NCBI RefSeq assembly: GCF_000785105.2
Contig: NZ_CP018906.1
Span: 1,860,001-1,924,000, forward strand
Length of the DNA stretch: 64,000 nucleotides
Direction: 5' to 3'
Source: Lentilactobacillus curieae
Lineage (GTDB): Bacteria > Bacillota > Bacilli > Lactobacillales > Lactobacillaceae
Shown: positions 40,012-49,518 of the stretch, one piece after another
Layout of the letters: every line of letters begins with the position of its first letter
Position numbering within the stretch: position 1 is the first letter of the stretch
Program-made: the position numbers and the translations under genes
Notes under the pieces: model-generated
Seen by the model: the letters and a program-made list of their open reading frames with translations, nothing else
Databases searched by the model: none
Told to the model about the DNA's origin: nothing

Positions 40012-40611
40012 TTACTCTTTTGGTAACAAAATTTTTAGTTTGAACTTTCCATTACCAGCCATATCTATCTTTGTTGCTTTGAAGTTAATTCCTTCGGCGC
40101 CATTGAGACTAGTAATATTTAAATTGATTTTTTTGGCAGCAGGATCTATTGAGACCCACTGAGGTAAGTGGTAACTGCTCTTTACGTATAATAACACTAA
40201 CCGCAAAGGCAACCGTTGTCTACCAATCGACAATTTATTAGCATCTAACTCAACATTTCCGCTCTTTGTGACTTTAGGCGTAAACGACAATGCATAAGGG
40301 ACATCAGCACCCAGTAATTTTAATTTTCCATACACAATTCCATCGTCTTTAACCTGGAATCGATACTTAATTGAGCCTGACTGCTCCTTTTGGATTTTAT
40401 CTAAATAAAAGTCGGCTAAGTCATTTACCTGACTTTTGTTTAAAGTTATATCTACCGCTTGGCGACTAGAGTTATCAGTTGTTGAAGATACTGGAGTCCT
40501 TGACCCAGCAAACATCAATCCTATCATAATTACAAAACCGGCAATTATGACACCAAGCAAGCTGAAAAAGGCAATTTTATATGGCTGTTTTTGTTGATTA
40601 TTTTTTCTCAT
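40012..40611 (-). CDS. YpmS-like membrane-anchored protein (DUF2140)
   Basis: The 199-residue protein has a membrane helix at about residues 11-33 and an extracytoplasmic domain with NKSQVNDLADFYLDKIQ and FTPKVTKSGNVELDANKLSIG, typical of DUF2140. In Bacillus ypmS is next to the GDSL lipase ypmR, as here. Function unknown, probably envelope-related. AAGGAG precedes the ATG. In the -1 frame the upstream lipase gene would run into its first codons and stop at 40598. Confidence 0.82.
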   Translation of the reverse strand: MRKNNQQKQPYKIAFFSLLGVIIAGFVIMIGLMFAGSRTPVSSTTDNSSRQAVDITLNKSQVNDLADFYLDKIQKEQSGSIKYRFQVKDDGIVYGKLKLLGADVPYALSFTPKVTKSGNVELDANKLSIGRQRLPLRLVLLYVKSSYHLPQWVSIDPAAKKINLNITSLNGAEGINFKATKIDMAGNGKFKLKILLPKE

Positions 40612-40668
40612 CGCTACTCCTTAGTACCGGTAAATGTGTTTTCATGCTTTTGTACAGCTGTTGTGTCA

Positions 40669-41505
40669 TCACTTGATATCCTTTTTGTTTGGATGAAAAT
40701 GGTCATCGTTAGAAATTAAATTATTTTTGTCATCGTTGTTTGAACCAAATAATTCAATAATCGAGTTTGCTGAAAGACCATGCTGAAGACTAGGCTGTTT
40801 TTGAGCATCACGTATTAGTTTCTTGTGTTGTTCTTGAGTTTGATACTTTCCATCAGACAATTCGTTGCTGATGGGAACAAAGTACATATTTTTATGATTT
40901 TTTACTGTCGACTTGGTTAATTTATTAGTCTGGTTGATTGCTTGGCTGATAAATTTCACTTGTGGCAAATAAACGTAAACTGGATTATAAATTCCAAACA
41001 CATATACCTGTGCATCAGGATTCTGCTTTCGAACGTCGGCGAGTAACTTATTCGCATTCTTTGCATAATCCCGTTCAAATGTGGCTAACTGTAAATCAAG
41101 TGTACTTTTCTGTTCCATCATCAAATTTCGTTTAATAAAATGAATTAAGTCGTTGCCACCAAAGGTCATTACAATAACGTTCGAACGTTGAATGTTTTTC
41201 TGCAATTTGTGGCTATGATCAACCCGATAGTCAATTTGAACCGAGGTCTCCCCAGCTATCCCAAAATTACTTGCAGTTACCTTAGAGGTGGGCAGCTGAT
41301 CTTGAAGTTTCTTGGTAATCATATACACATAACCACCACGATTATTGGGATCACCAACTCCCTGTGTCAGCGAATCCCCGACAGCGGTTATATCGATGTT
41401 TTCGGTCCGATTTGATTGTGACCACCACCGAAAGCCAACCCAACCGCCCAGACAAATTAACACTAATAAGCCGAGTGATATTACTAATTTAACGCTTTTT
41501 TTCAT
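40669..41505 (-). CDS. SGNH/GDSL lipase-like hydrolase (YpmR type), frameshifted near the C-terminus
   Basis: A membrane-anchored hydrolase: helix at about residues 7-25, then the SGNH core with block I AVGDSLTQGVGD, block III TFGGNDLIHF, and block V DDHFHPN, so all catalytic residues are present. The annotated frame stops 5 codons after block V. Relatives continue with a final helix, and the matching sequence is here in the -1 frame: GYQVMTQQLYKSMKTHLPVL, ending with TAA at 40598-40600 inside ypmS. The switch point is the run AAACAAAAAG (40681-40690). A one-base loss or programmed -1 frameshifting would explain this. Confidence 0.82.
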   Translation of the reverse strand: MKKSVKLVISLGLLVLICLGGWVGFRWWSQSNRTENIDITAVGDSLTQGVGDPNNRGGYVYMITKKLQDQLPTSKVTASNFGIAGETSVQIDYRVDHSHKLQKNIQRSNVIVMTFGGNDLIHFIKRNLMMEQKSTLDLQLATFERDYAKNANKLLADVRKQNPDAQVYVFGIYNPVYVYLPQVKFISQAINQTNKLTKSTVKNHKNMYFVPISNELSDGKYQTQEQHKKLIRDAQKQPSLQHGLSANSIIELFGSNNDDKNNLISNDDHFHPNKKDIK

Positions 41506-41551
41506 AAACTGTCCTTAAAATTTTATCGTTTTTTTAATATTTATCATAAAC

Positions 41552-41593
41552 AAACAAAGACTGGTACAAAACACTCGTTTTGCATCAGTCTCT
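41552..41593 (-). terminator. probable terminator of the second degV gene
   Basis: A stem of AGACTG/CAGTCT with inner CAAAAC/GTTTTG is followed on the minus strand by a short T-rich stretch. Confidence 0.55.
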
Positions 41594-41601
41594 AAGCCAA
41601 T

Positions 41602-42447
41602 TTAGTAATTCTCTAAGTAATAAAGCGCAAATGCCCCTTCGCCAGCGTGGGTAGAAACTACTGGTGAGGTTACGCGATATAAGAACGGAATATCTGAAAA
41701 TGACTGCTTAACCTGATCAGCAAGTTCAGAGATGAAATCAGTCGAGTTAACGTATGAAATAGCTACAGAACTGAGACTCTCATCTTGCTTCAATTTATCA
41801 AGTGCATTAAAGCAGTACTTCTTCATTGATTTCATTCCGCGTAATTTTGATTTGATTTTTAAATCGCCATTATATACAGAAAGAATAATCTTAATATTTA
41901 ATAGGTTTGTAACCGCACCAACAAATGGATGTAACCGGCCACCTTTAACGATATTGTCTAGGGTCATTACCCCCATGAACATCTTTGTATGAACCTTAAC
42001 CTTTTCGAGCTCTGACAGAATTTCGTCAATGGAGTTTCCTTCTAAAGCCATCTGTCCAGCCTTAATAACTTGGAAAGCAAGGCCACGGTCAATGTTGCCA
42101 CTATCAATTACGGTTACATTTGAACTTGAAAGTGTACCAGCTTGTTTAGCTGCGTTGACAGTACCGCTAAGCCCTTCCATCATACAAATACAGAGAACTG
42201 GACTGCCATCTTCACCAAGTCGATTGAAAGCATCGACAAATTTACCAACTGGCGGTTGGCTTGTCTTGGGCAAGTTATCCGCAGTTAACATTTTTTTGAC
42301 AAAATCTTCTCTAGTAATGGTTTCCCCATCAACATAGACTGTTTCGTCAATCATAACTGACAAAGGCACCACAGTAATCCCCAAATTATTGATTTCTTCT
42401 TCGCTCAATTGTGCAGATGAATCTGTAACAATTTTAACGTTTGCCAT
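41602..42447 (-). CDS. DegV family fatty-acid-binding protein (second copy)
   Basis: Like other FakB-type proteins this 281-residue protein should bind a fatty acid for phosphorylation by the FakA kinase. It has KIVTDSSAQLSEEE, KTSQPPVGKFVD, MEGLSGTVNAAKQA, IVKGGRLHPFVGA and the C-terminal VVSTHAGEGAFALYYLENY. It is full length, in contrast to the truncated copy at the left edge. The ATG at 42447 is preferred to the GTG at 42456 as GAGTGG lies just upstream. It lies between folA and the ypmR-like gene. Confidence 0.9.
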   Translation of the reverse strand: MANVKIVTDSSAQLSEEEINNLGITVVPLSVMIDETVYVDGETITREDFVKKMLTADNLPKTSQPPVGKFVDAFNRLGEDGSPVLCICMMEGLSGTVNAAKQAGTLSSSNVTVIDSGNIDRGLAFQVIKAGQMALEGNSIDEILSELEKVKVHTKMFMGVMTLDNIVKGGRLHPFVGAVTNLLNIKIILSVYNGDLKIKSKLRGMKSMKKYCFNALDKLKQDESLSSVAISYVNSTDFISELADQVKQSFSDIPFLYRVTSPVVSTHAGEGAFALYYLENY

Positions 42448-42538
42448 ATTTGCCACTCGTTTCCTTTTTTAAATGTAAATAATAAGTCACCAATTATTAT
42501 AACAAAGATACACCGTTTTAACACGGCATTCTGACGAC

Positions 42539-43027
42539 TTAATTGTTTCTAACAAAGATTTGAAATTTGTGTGGATATTGGTTCTTTTCATCCATAATTC
42601 CCTGGGTCTCAGATAATAAATCAAATTGTGTGTAATCAATTTCTGGAATGTAAGTATCACCAGAAAAATCGTGGTCAATTTTGGTTCGGTATAGCCGATC
42701 GACACTACCAAGTAATTGTTTAAAAATGTTGGCCCCGCCGGTAACAAAAAATTCCTTATCGCCATTATTTTTAGCGAGCTCTAAAAAGCTATCAATACTT
42801 GATAGCACAATTACGCCCTCAGGAAAATCGTTATGAGTCGAAATCACATAATTATCCCGACCAGGTAGTGGCCGGTTGTAACTTCTAAACGTCCTTGAAC
42901 CAGAAACAATTGGGTTACCCATTGTCGTATCTTTAAAGTACTTCATATCGTCAGGAAGTTTCCAAGGCAACGTCCCATGATTTCCCATGACGCCATGGTT
43001 AGCTTCCGCCCAAATAAAAGATATCAT
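42539..43027 (-). CDS. folA: dihydrofolate reductase
   Basis: FolA reduces dihydrofolate to tetrahydrofolate with NADPH, regenerating the cofactor used up by thymidylate synthase. The 162-residue protein has the usual ISFIWAEANHGVMGNHGTLPW, the Asp of LPDDMKYFKDTT and VTGGANIFKQLL. The ATG at 43027, just after GGGGTGAG, gives the family-standard N-terminus. It directly follows thyA, the standard pair. Confidence 0.95.
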   Translation of the reverse strand: MISFIWAEANHGVMGNHGTLPWKLPDDMKYFKDTTMGNPIVSGSRTFRSYNRPLPGRDNYVISTHNDFPEGVIVLSSIDSFLELAKNNGDKEFFVTGGANIFKQLLGSVDRLYRTKIDHDFSGDTYIPEIDYTQFDLLSETQGIMDEKNQYPHKFQIFVRNN

Positions 43028-43037
43028 TAGCTCACCC

Positions 43038-43988
43038 CTACACAGCAACTGGTGCTTTAATTGCTGAATGAGGATCATAATTTTCCACTTTAATATCTTT
43101 CATATCAAAGTCATCAATACTATGTTTTTCAGGATTTAACCAAAGCTTTGGAGCTGGACGAGGGTCACGCATCAATTGCTCTTTAATCTGATCAATGTGA
43201 TTTGAATAAATATGAGCATCACCCAACGTGTGGACAAACTCGCCTGGTTCCAACCCAACTTCTCTTGCAATCAACATAGTTAGTAATGAATAACTAGCAA
43301 TGTTATATGGCACTCCAAGGAAAATATCTCCCGAGCGTTGGTAAAGTTGGCAGCTTAATTTTCCATCTGCAACGTAAAATTGGAACATAGTGTGGCAAGG
43401 AGGTAAAGCCATTGATGGAACATCTTCTGGATTCCAAGCTGAAACAATCATTCTCCGAGAATCTGGATGAGTCTTTAATGTATCAATCACGTTTTGAATT
43501 TGATCAATAGTTTCGCCGTTTGAGGTTTGCCAAGCACGCCACTGACTTCCATAGATTAAACCAAGATCGCCGTACTTTTCAGCAAAAGTATCATCATTGA
43601 CAATTTGTTCACAGAACTTTTTCTTTTCATCCTGATAAACTTTGTTAAATTCAGGATCATTTTGCGCCCGATGAGAAAAGTCCGTCATGTCTGGTCCTTT
43701 GTAGTCAGCAGAGGCCACATACTTCTCAAAGGCCCATTCGTCCCAAATATGATTCTTATGCTTAAGCAAGTATTGGATGTTGGTATCACCCTTTAAAAAC
43801 CAAAGTAATTCGCTCTTGATTAAACCAAACGGAACCTTTTTGGTAGTCAATAAAGGAAACCCCTTTGATAAATCAAAGCGCATTTGGTAACCAAACGTAC
43901 TTAACGTACCGGTATTCGTCCGGTCAGTTTTCTTATTTCCATGTTCTAATACATAGCGTGCTAAGTCTAAATAGGCATCCTCAATCAT
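43038..43988 (-). CDS. thyA: thymidylate synthase
   Basis: ThyA methylates dUMP to dTMP using methylene-THF. The 316-residue protein has the catalytic segment [14 protein letters not shown] with the nucleophile Cys, the [20 protein letters not shown] dUMP-binding segment and HIYSNHIDQ. It contains the longer insert (about residues 85-135) common in lactobacilli. GGAGG precedes the ATG. It lies between the ABC-F gene and folA. Confidence 0.96.
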   Translation of the reverse strand: MIEDAYLDLARYVLEHGNKKTDRTNTGTLSTFGYQMRFDLSKGFPLLTTKKVPFGLIKSELLWFLKGDTNIQYLLKHKNHIWDEWAFEKYVASADYKGPDMTDFSHRAQNDPEFNKVYQDEKKKFCEQIVNDDTFAEKYGDLGLIYGSQWRAWQTSNGETIDQIQNVIDTLKTHPDSRRMIVSAWNPEDVPSMALPPCHTMFQFYVADGKLSCQLYQRSGDIFLGVPYNIASYSLLTMLIAREVGLEPGEFVHTLGDAHIYSNHIDQIKEQLMRDPRPAPKLWLNPEKHSIDDFDMKDIKVENYDPHSAIKAPVAV

Positions 43989-44003
43989 GAAAAAACCTCC
44001 ATT

Positions 44004-45899
44004 TTAATTATCAAACTGAGAGAGATATTCCCAGCGATTCATCTTTTCATTTATTCTATCATCAAGTTCGTCTTTTTGGTTCTGCAAATCAGAAAGTTTT
44101 CCGTAGTCACTACCATCAACAGTTCCCATTTCCTGCTGTACCGCGGTTTTCTTCGCTTCTAATTTATCAATATCTTCTTCAATTGTAGCGTACTCTTTTT
44201 TCTCCATGTAAGATAACTTAGTTTTTTCTTTTGGCTTTTCGGTATCTTTTGCAACGTTCTGTTGTTTTTCCTTAGTTTGCTTTTTTATCGCAGTCTTTTG
44301 CTGAGCCACCGTTTTTAAATACTCACTAAATCTTCCACGGTGTTCCTCAATCTTGCCATTTCCTTCGAATATCAGTAACCGGTCCGCAACTTTATCCAGG
44401 AAGTAACGATCATGTGAAACGGTAATGACAGTTCCCTGAAAGTGATTAATGTAATTTTCCAACACAGTTAACGTTGAAATATCTAAATCATTTGAGGGCT
44501 CATCTAGAAGCAGGACATTTGGCTGTTCCATCAATAGTTTCAATAGATAAAGCCGGCGTTTTTCGCCACCAGATAACTTTCGAATCAAAGTACCATGCAT
44601 AAACTTGGGAAACAAAAACTCCTCGAGTAATTCAGTAACGCTAATTTTCTCGCCGTTATTATTAGTAACTTGTTGTCCAATGTCACTTAGGTAAGAAATA
44701 ACCCGCTTGTCATCATCGATTGGTTCGGTAATTTGTGTATAGTAAGCCAGTTTTACCGTCTCGCCAATCTTAACAACTCCTGAATCGAGGGGAACTTTTC
44801 CAGCAATTACGTTTAGCAAAGAAGTTTTTCCTGCTCCGTTTTCACCTGAAATTCCAATTCGCTCATTTCCCTGAATCAAGATGCTAAAGTCATCTAAAAT
44901 TGGTTTATTATCAATTTTTAAATTTGCATCTTTAATATTGATAACTTCTTTACCCAAACGAGACTGTCCAAGCGAAACCTTGACGTCCTCATCTACTTGC
45001 AGGTTCCCAACGTTATCCTTTAACTCATTGAAACGATTAATCCTAGCCTGTTGCTTGGTCGAGCGAGCTTTGGCTCCAGACTTCATCCACGCTAACTCAC
45101 TTTTATACAATTGTTGAGCTTTATGTTCTGCCTCAATCTCACCTTGAACTCTGGTCGCCTTTTGTTCGACATAGTCCTGGTAATTACCTGTGTACTCATA
45201 AAGTTTTCCAAATGACAATTCAAAAATTTTAGTTGCCACTTGATCAAGAAAGTACCGATCATGAGTGACCAACATGATTGCGCCTTTATAGCCGGCTAAA
45301 TATTTTTCAAGCCAATCAATTGAGTCAAAATCCAGGTGGTTTGTTGGCTCATCTAGTAACAGTAAATCAGGTGACTCAACTAAAACTTGGGCTAAGGCAA
45401 CCCGCCTTTTTTGTCCACCAGAAAGTTCGCCAACTTTTTTATCGTATTCGGTAATTTTCAACTGGGTCAGAATGGTCTTAACATCACTTTGAATATTCCA
45501 GGCATCGTCTTCATTCATTCGTGCCTCAGCCTTCTCGTAACGAGAAACTGCATTTGCATCGTCTGGATGGGTAGAATATTCAGTTAGTGCTTGTTCATAG
45601 TTCTTAATGGTTCGGTATATTTGTTGCGATCCACTAAACACCGCATCCATGATTGATAGGGTGTCATCCAAATCTGGATCCTGAGTCAGGTAAGCAATTG
45701 AATATGATTTTGAAGTGATAATATCACCGACAGAATCGTGATCTCTACCCGAAATGGCATTAAGCAAGGACGTTTTTCCGGTTCCGTTAGTTCCGATCAA
45801 GCCAATCCGATCGTGTTCGTTTATGATAAAGCTCAGTTTATCAAAAAGTGTTTTTTCACCATAGGTTTTAGTTAGATTTTCAACCCGCATCGTTTCCAT
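44004..45899 (-). CDS. ABC-F family ATPase (Uup/EttA-like ribosome-associated protein)
   Basis: The 631-residue protein has two ABC domains without membrane segments: first GTNGTGKTSLLNAI, LSGGQKRRVALAQ and LLLLDEPTNHLDF; second GENGAGKTSLLNVI, LSGGEKRRLYLLKL and LLLDEPSNDLD. Between them is the P-site tRNA interaction motif region, and a Lys/Glu-rich coiled coil follows at about 540-630, as in Uup/YfmR. ABC-F proteins act in the ribosomal E site on translation or branch-type problems. Its ATG directly abuts the cca stop codon, with AAGG upstream. Confidence 0.9.
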   Translation of the reverse strand: METMRVENLTKTYGEKTLFDKLSFIINEHDRIGLIGTNGTGKTSLLNAISGRDHDSVGDIITSKSYSIAYLTQDPDLDDTLSIMDAVFSGSQQIYRTIKNYEQALTEYSTHPDDANAVSRYEKAEARMNEDDAWNIQSDVKTILTQLKITEYDKKVGELSGGQKRRVALAQVLVESPDLLLLDEPTNHLDFDSIDWLEKYLAGYKGAIMLVTHDRYFLDQVATKIFELSFGKLYEYTGNYQDYVEQKATRVQGEIEAEHKAQQLYKSELAWMKSGAKARSTKQQARINRFNELKDNVGNLQVDEDVKVSLGQSRLGKEVINIKDANLKIDNKPILDDFSILIQGNERIGISGENGAGKTSLLNVIAGKVPLDSGVVKIGETVKLAYYTQITEPIDDDKRVISYLSDIGQQVTNNNGEKISVTELLEEFLFPKFMHGTLIRKLSGGEKRRLYLLKLLMEQPNVLLLDEPSNDLDISTLTVLENYINHFQGTVITVSHDRYFLDKVADRLLIFEGNGKIEEHRGRFSEYLKTVAQQKTAIKKQTKEKQQNVAKDTEKPKEKTKLSYMEKKEYATIEEDIDKLEAKKTAVQQEMGTVDGSDYGKLSDLQNQKDELDDRINEKMNRWEYLSQFDN

Positions 45900-47126
45900 C
45901 TAGTTACTGCCTTCTTCCTTAAGTGCCTTCGCGCTAGCTAGTAAGTCATCATATGTGTTATTTAAATTGTTATTAACCACATTTTCTTCTAGGTACTGTA
46001 ACACCTTACCTAGTTCTGGACCGGGCTGATAGACATTTTCCATCAACAAATTTTTTGCAGAAAGCGCTAGATCCTTTTTTGATTTAATTTGAAGTTTTGA
46101 ATATTGGTTGATGAGTACTTTAGTTTCAACATCTAATCCAAATATTTGAGCAACGTGGTCAGCAGCAATCACTGCCACTTCTCCTGCTTGATACAAGGCA
46201 AGGTTATCTACTTTATTTGCAGTTACCTTAGTTAATAGCTCAGTTGCCCTAGCAACTTCTTCAGTCAATTGATTAGAACTTTTCCATTCGCGCATAAACT
46301 TCGTAGTAGTACTTTGGTTGTAACCAAATACATACGCAAAGATCGTCCACACTTCAATCTCTGATTCTGGTGTTAAATCCAGAGCCAACAACTTTTTAAG
46401 CGCTAAGTGCTCAGCTTTGAATCCAGGAACATAGTCAGTTAGCTTAGTTTCAATCATTTTTTCTAAGCCTAAATTTGGCCTGGTTCCCAGCATCATTTTG
46501 ACAAACTCTTCGTGAATTCTTTCGATGGCAATTTTTTCTAGTAGATAAGCATGACCATGAATTGCGTCTTCAGTAGCAGGTTCAATGTCAAAATCCAGCT
46601 GACTAGAAAAGCGAATTGCCCGCATCATTCTGAGTGCATCCTCGTTGAACCGCTCTTCAGCTTCACCCACCGCCCGAATTAATTTATGTTCCATATCATC
46701 AAGCCCAGAAAACAAATCTGTGACTTGGCCATCTTCACTGAGTGCCAGGGCATTGATTGTGAAATCACGGCGTTTTAAGTCCTCTTTTAATGAACGAACA
46801 AAGGTGACTTCGTCTGGTCTCCGATAATCTTGATAAGTCGACTCTGTTCTAAACGTAGTGACTTCATACCCGTTACCATGATCAAGCACCATAACCGTTC
46901 CGTGTTGAATCCCAGTGTCGACGGTACGATTAAATATTTTTTTTACCTCTTCAGGATACGCGCTTGTAGCAATATCTACATCATGAATTTTTCTACCCAT
47001 AATTGTGTCGCGCACTGACCCGCCGACAAAATAAGCTTCAAAGCCGGCGGCCTCAATGCTTCTCAAAATTGGTAAAGCCTGTTCAAATTCAATTGGAAAA
47101 TTAGTAATCTTCAAAATAATCGCCAT
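45900..47126 (-). CDS. cca: CCA-adding tRNA nucleotidyltransferase
   Basis: This class II nucleotidyltransferase adds or repairs the 3' CCA of tRNAs. The 408-residue protein has the head motif AYFVGGSVRDTIMG with HDVDIATSA (two metal-binding Asp), RRDFTINALAL and the EDALRMMRAIRFSSQL motif, then neck and tail helices. The start is uncertain because no clear ribosome site precedes the ATG at 47126. It is first in the run cca-abcF-thyA-folA. Confidence 0.93.
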   Translation of the reverse strand: MAIILKITNFPIEFEQALPILRSIEAAGFEAYFVGGSVRDTIMGRKIHDVDIATSAYPEEVKKIFNRTVDTGIQHGTVMVLDHGNGYEVTTFRTESTYQDYRRPDEVTFVRSLKEDLKRRDFTINALALSEDGQVTDLFSGLDDMEHKLIRAVGEAEERFNEDALRMMRAIRFSSQLDFDIEPATEDAIHGHAYLLEKIAIERIHEEFVKMMLGTRPNLGLEKMIETKLTDYVPGFKAEHLALKKLLALDLTPESEIEVWTIFAYVFGYNQSTTTKFMREWKSSNQLTEEVARATELLTKVTANKVDNLALYQAGEVAVIAADHVAQIFGLDVETKVLINQYSKLQIKSKKDLALSAKNLLMENVYQPGPELGKVLQYLEENVVNNNLNNTYDDLLASAKALKEEGSN

Positions 47127-47151
47127 CCGTACATTAATTTACTCACTAAAC

Positions 47152-47214
47152 AATATTAACAGAATGCGATACGATAAAAAAGATGGACAATGATATCTTT
47201 AGACTGTTAATATT
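47152..47214. promoter_or_regulatory. widely spaced inverted repeat in the cca-yitT divergent spacer
   Basis: AATATTAACAG (47152-47162) is repeated as its exact reverse complement at 47204-47214, 41 bases apart. The right arm overlaps a possible -10 of yitT (TGGACA, 17 nt, TTAATA). It may be a pair of operator half-sites or a cruciform. Confidence 0.4.
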
Positions 47215-47243
47215 AAACGTCTGATTAAACATTAAGGGGGTCC

Positions 47244-48137
47244 ATGATGAGCAAAGTAAAAGGACTTTTTAAATCTTACATTTCGATTGTTGATTTACTC
47301 ATGATTGCACTTGGAACAGCACTATATTCATTTGGAATCGTATATTTCAACATCGCCAACAAGTTAGCTGACGGTGGTGTAACTGGTATCACGTTGATTT
47401 TAAGAGCATTATTCGGAATCGACCCAGCATATTCCACGATTTTAGTTAACATTCCACTATTTTTGATTGGAATCAAATTTTTGGGCAAACGAGATATGTT
47501 TTACACCCTATACGGAACATTAGCACTATCCATGTTCCTATGGATCTGGCAACGGGTTCCAATTCAAATTAATATACAACACGATTTGCTATTAGCCTCA
47601 CTTGGAGCAGGATTATTTGGTGGTTTTGGTTCGGGACTAGTATATCGTTTCGGTGGTACCACTGGCGGAATAGATATCGTCGCGCGCCTATTTGAACGGT
47701 TCAAAGGAATCCAGATGGGTCAATCCTTACTAGTAATTGATGTGTTAGTTCTGCTATCGTCACTAGTTTATCTTGATATTCGCCAAATGGCATACACATT
47801 GATTTATGTCTGGATTTTCTCAGTGATCGTCAACTTCACTCAGCAAGGTGCATACACAGCCAGAGGAATTATCATTATTAGCAATCATTCAGAAACAATT
47901 GCTGCAGAACTTATGAAAGAACTTTCTCGTGGTGTTACCTACCTAAACGCTGAGGGTGGCTATTCTCACGTGTCAAAGCAAGTGATTTACACCGTAGTTT
48001 CTCCCAGCGAGCTTCACAGGCTTAAGCAAGTTGTCGAGACAATCGATGAACAGGCCTTTATTTCGATTCTAAACGTCCATGAGGCCATTGGAGAAGGCTT
48101 CACGTACAAACGGCCAAAGAAGTTCAAACTATTCTAA
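47244..48137 (+). CDS. YitT family membrane protein (DUF161/DUF2179)
   Basis: The 297-residue protein has five to six membrane helices in residues about 15-205, with the family-typical NKLADGGVTGITLIL and FGGTTGGIDIVARLFE glycine-rich segments. A C-terminal soluble DUF2179 domain (about 215-290, ITYTV-like VIYTVVSPSELHRLK) follows. A transport or sensing role is suspected for the family but not shown. The start is one of two adjacent ATGs after AAGGGGG. Single gene. Confidence 0.88.
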   Translation: MMSKVKGLFKSYISIVDLLMIALGTALYSFGIVYFNIANKLADGGVTGITLILRALFGIDPAYSTILVNIPLFLIGIKFLGKRDMFYTLYGTLALSMFLWIWQRVPIQINIQHDLLLASLGAGLFGGFGSGLVYRFGGTTGGIDIVARLFERFKGIQMGQSLLVIDVLVLLSSLVYLDIRQMAYTLIYVWIFSVIVNFTQQGAYTARGIIIISNHSETIAAELMKELSRGVTYLNAEGGYSHVSKQVIYTVVSPSELHRLKQVVETIDEQAFISILNVHEAIGEGFTYKRPKKFKLF

Positions 48138-48145
48138 AACCGCAC

Positions 48146-48184
48146 AAAAAAGGCAGCTGATAAAAAACATCAGCTGCCTTTTTC
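48146..48184. terminator. bidirectional terminator between yitT and the TPR gene
   Basis: A perfect 15-bp stem (48147-48161 with 48169-48183) with A/T flanks. Confidence 0.9.
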
Positions 48185-48190
48185 TATTGC

Positions 48191-49453
48191 TTAATAGTTT
48201 AATTCCTCATCAAGCATTTGTTGCATTTCAAAGTCCTCTGGATCCACTTTAAGATACTTTTGCAAAAGTTCGATTTCTTTTTCTCTGTTGCCGTTTTCCC
48301 GATAGAAGAAAATCGCATCCTTTAAAAATTTTGTATCAGAATCTAATTCACGCTCAGCAATCTGAAAATTGGTAGTGGCCCCTTTAATGTCTCCTTTATG
48401 ATTCAAAGACAAGGCCAGATTGTAAGATAAATGGGCATCAAATAACTCTTGATCAGCAACTGGTTTTAATAAAGTTATGTTCTTATCATCCTCGTTGTTG
48501 TCAATGTACCAATCCGAAAGCTTACTCAAAATGGAGAGATCATCTGGCTCAGTTTCATTTGCCTTTTCAAGGTACTGGCCAACCAGTTCATCTTGACCTG
48601 CTTGTTTAGCAATTTCACTAGCTTTAACCCACAATTGCTCATTATACTGGTCGTTAGCTAAGCCTTCCTGAACAGTGAGTAGCGCTTTATCCACACGGTT
48701 GAGTTCAATGTAAGAATCCGCTAAATATGGATAGATAGAACTGTATTGAGGCTCAAGTTCCCTAATCTCTTCAAAAACATCAATCGCTTTTTGATATTCT
48801 TCCAAGCTGAAATAGGTAAACCCAAGTTCAAACTTAACATCAGAATTCATATGAATAGTCTTGATTTGTTCAAGGTATCCTAATGCTTGCTCGAACTTAC
48901 CAATTTGAGCATAAGAAACTCCTAGTCGTTCTACCAAGTTAACTGCTGACATTTCGGTTGTTCCAGTCTTGATCAGATCAAGGTAGTAGTTAATCGCTTT
49001 TCGATATTCCCGGGATGCAAAGTAAAATTCTGCTAGGGCAAACCAAATTGCGGGCTCGTCAGGAGCTAAATTTTGAGCTTCTAAGAGCTTTTGCTCGCTG
49101 ATCTCAAACATACCTTGCGTCTGGTATAAGTCGGCTGAAACCATTAAAGAACTGACATATTCGTCAGAATCTGGGTTTACCGATGACAAATACTCCAAAG
49201 CTTTATCATCATCGTCAGAATCGATTGCCAATTCAGCTAAATTAACTTTTAAAGTATCATCGTCTGGAAATTTTTTGAGTAATTGTTCATAGATATTCTT
49301 AGAATGGTCAGAAAAACCATATGAATATAATTCCTCTGCTAAAGAAAACAGATAATCGTCTGTATCATTTTTCAATGCAAGTTTATAGTTTTTTTCAAAG
49401 TCGTCTAGTTGTCCCTTTTCAAGAAAATCAAGGGCAGTTTGTGAATAGTTCAT
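48191..49453 (-). CDS. tetratricopeptide-repeat protein (YpiA-like)
   Basis: The 420-residue acidic protein is built of about ten TPR-type helix pairs, visible in repeats such as PAIWFALAEFYFASREYRKAINYY and ALGYLEQI/AIDVFEEIRELEP spaced 34 residues apart. There is no signal peptide, so it is cytoplasmic and likely a protein-binding scaffold. The place downstream of der and hup resembles Bacillus ypiA, whose role is unknown. It lies 65 nt after hup, beyond a terminator, so it may depend on readthrough. Confidence 0.82.
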   Translation of the reverse strand: MNYSQTALDFLEKGQLDDFEKNYKLALKNDTDDYLFSLAEELYSYGFSDHSKNIYEQLLKKFPDDDTLKVNLAELAIDSDDDDKALEYLSSVNPDSDEYVSSLMVSADLYQTQGMFEISEQKLLEAQNLAPDEPAIWFALAEFYFASREYRKAINYYLDLIKTGTTEMSAVNLVERLGVSYAQIGKFEQALGYLEQIKTIHMNSDVKFELGFTYFSLEEYQKAIDVFEEIRELEPQYSSIYPYLADSYIELNRVDKALLTVQEGLANDQYNEQLWVKASEIAKQAGQDELVGQYLEKANETEPDDLSILSKLSDWYIDNNEDDKNITLLKPVADQELFDAHLSYNLALSLNHKGDIKGATTNFQIAERELDSDTKFLKDAIFFYRENGNREKEIELLQKYLKVDPEDFEMQQMLDEELNY

Positions 49454-49474
49454 AGCAAACCTCCATGAAATAAA

Positions 49475-49507
49475 AAAAGCCAGTTCGACAATTGCCGATC
49501 TGACTTA
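49475..49507 (-). terminator. intrinsic terminator of hup
   Basis: An imperfect stem AGTCAG/CTGGCT with inner CGGC-type pairing is followed by seven T on the minus strand. Confidence 0.75.
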
Positions 49508-49518
49508 TCAGATGAACA

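Noticed and set aside
42487-42765. 92-codon minus-strand frame overlapping folA
   Set aside because: It is out of frame with folA, which has clear conserved motifs, and has no ribosome site.
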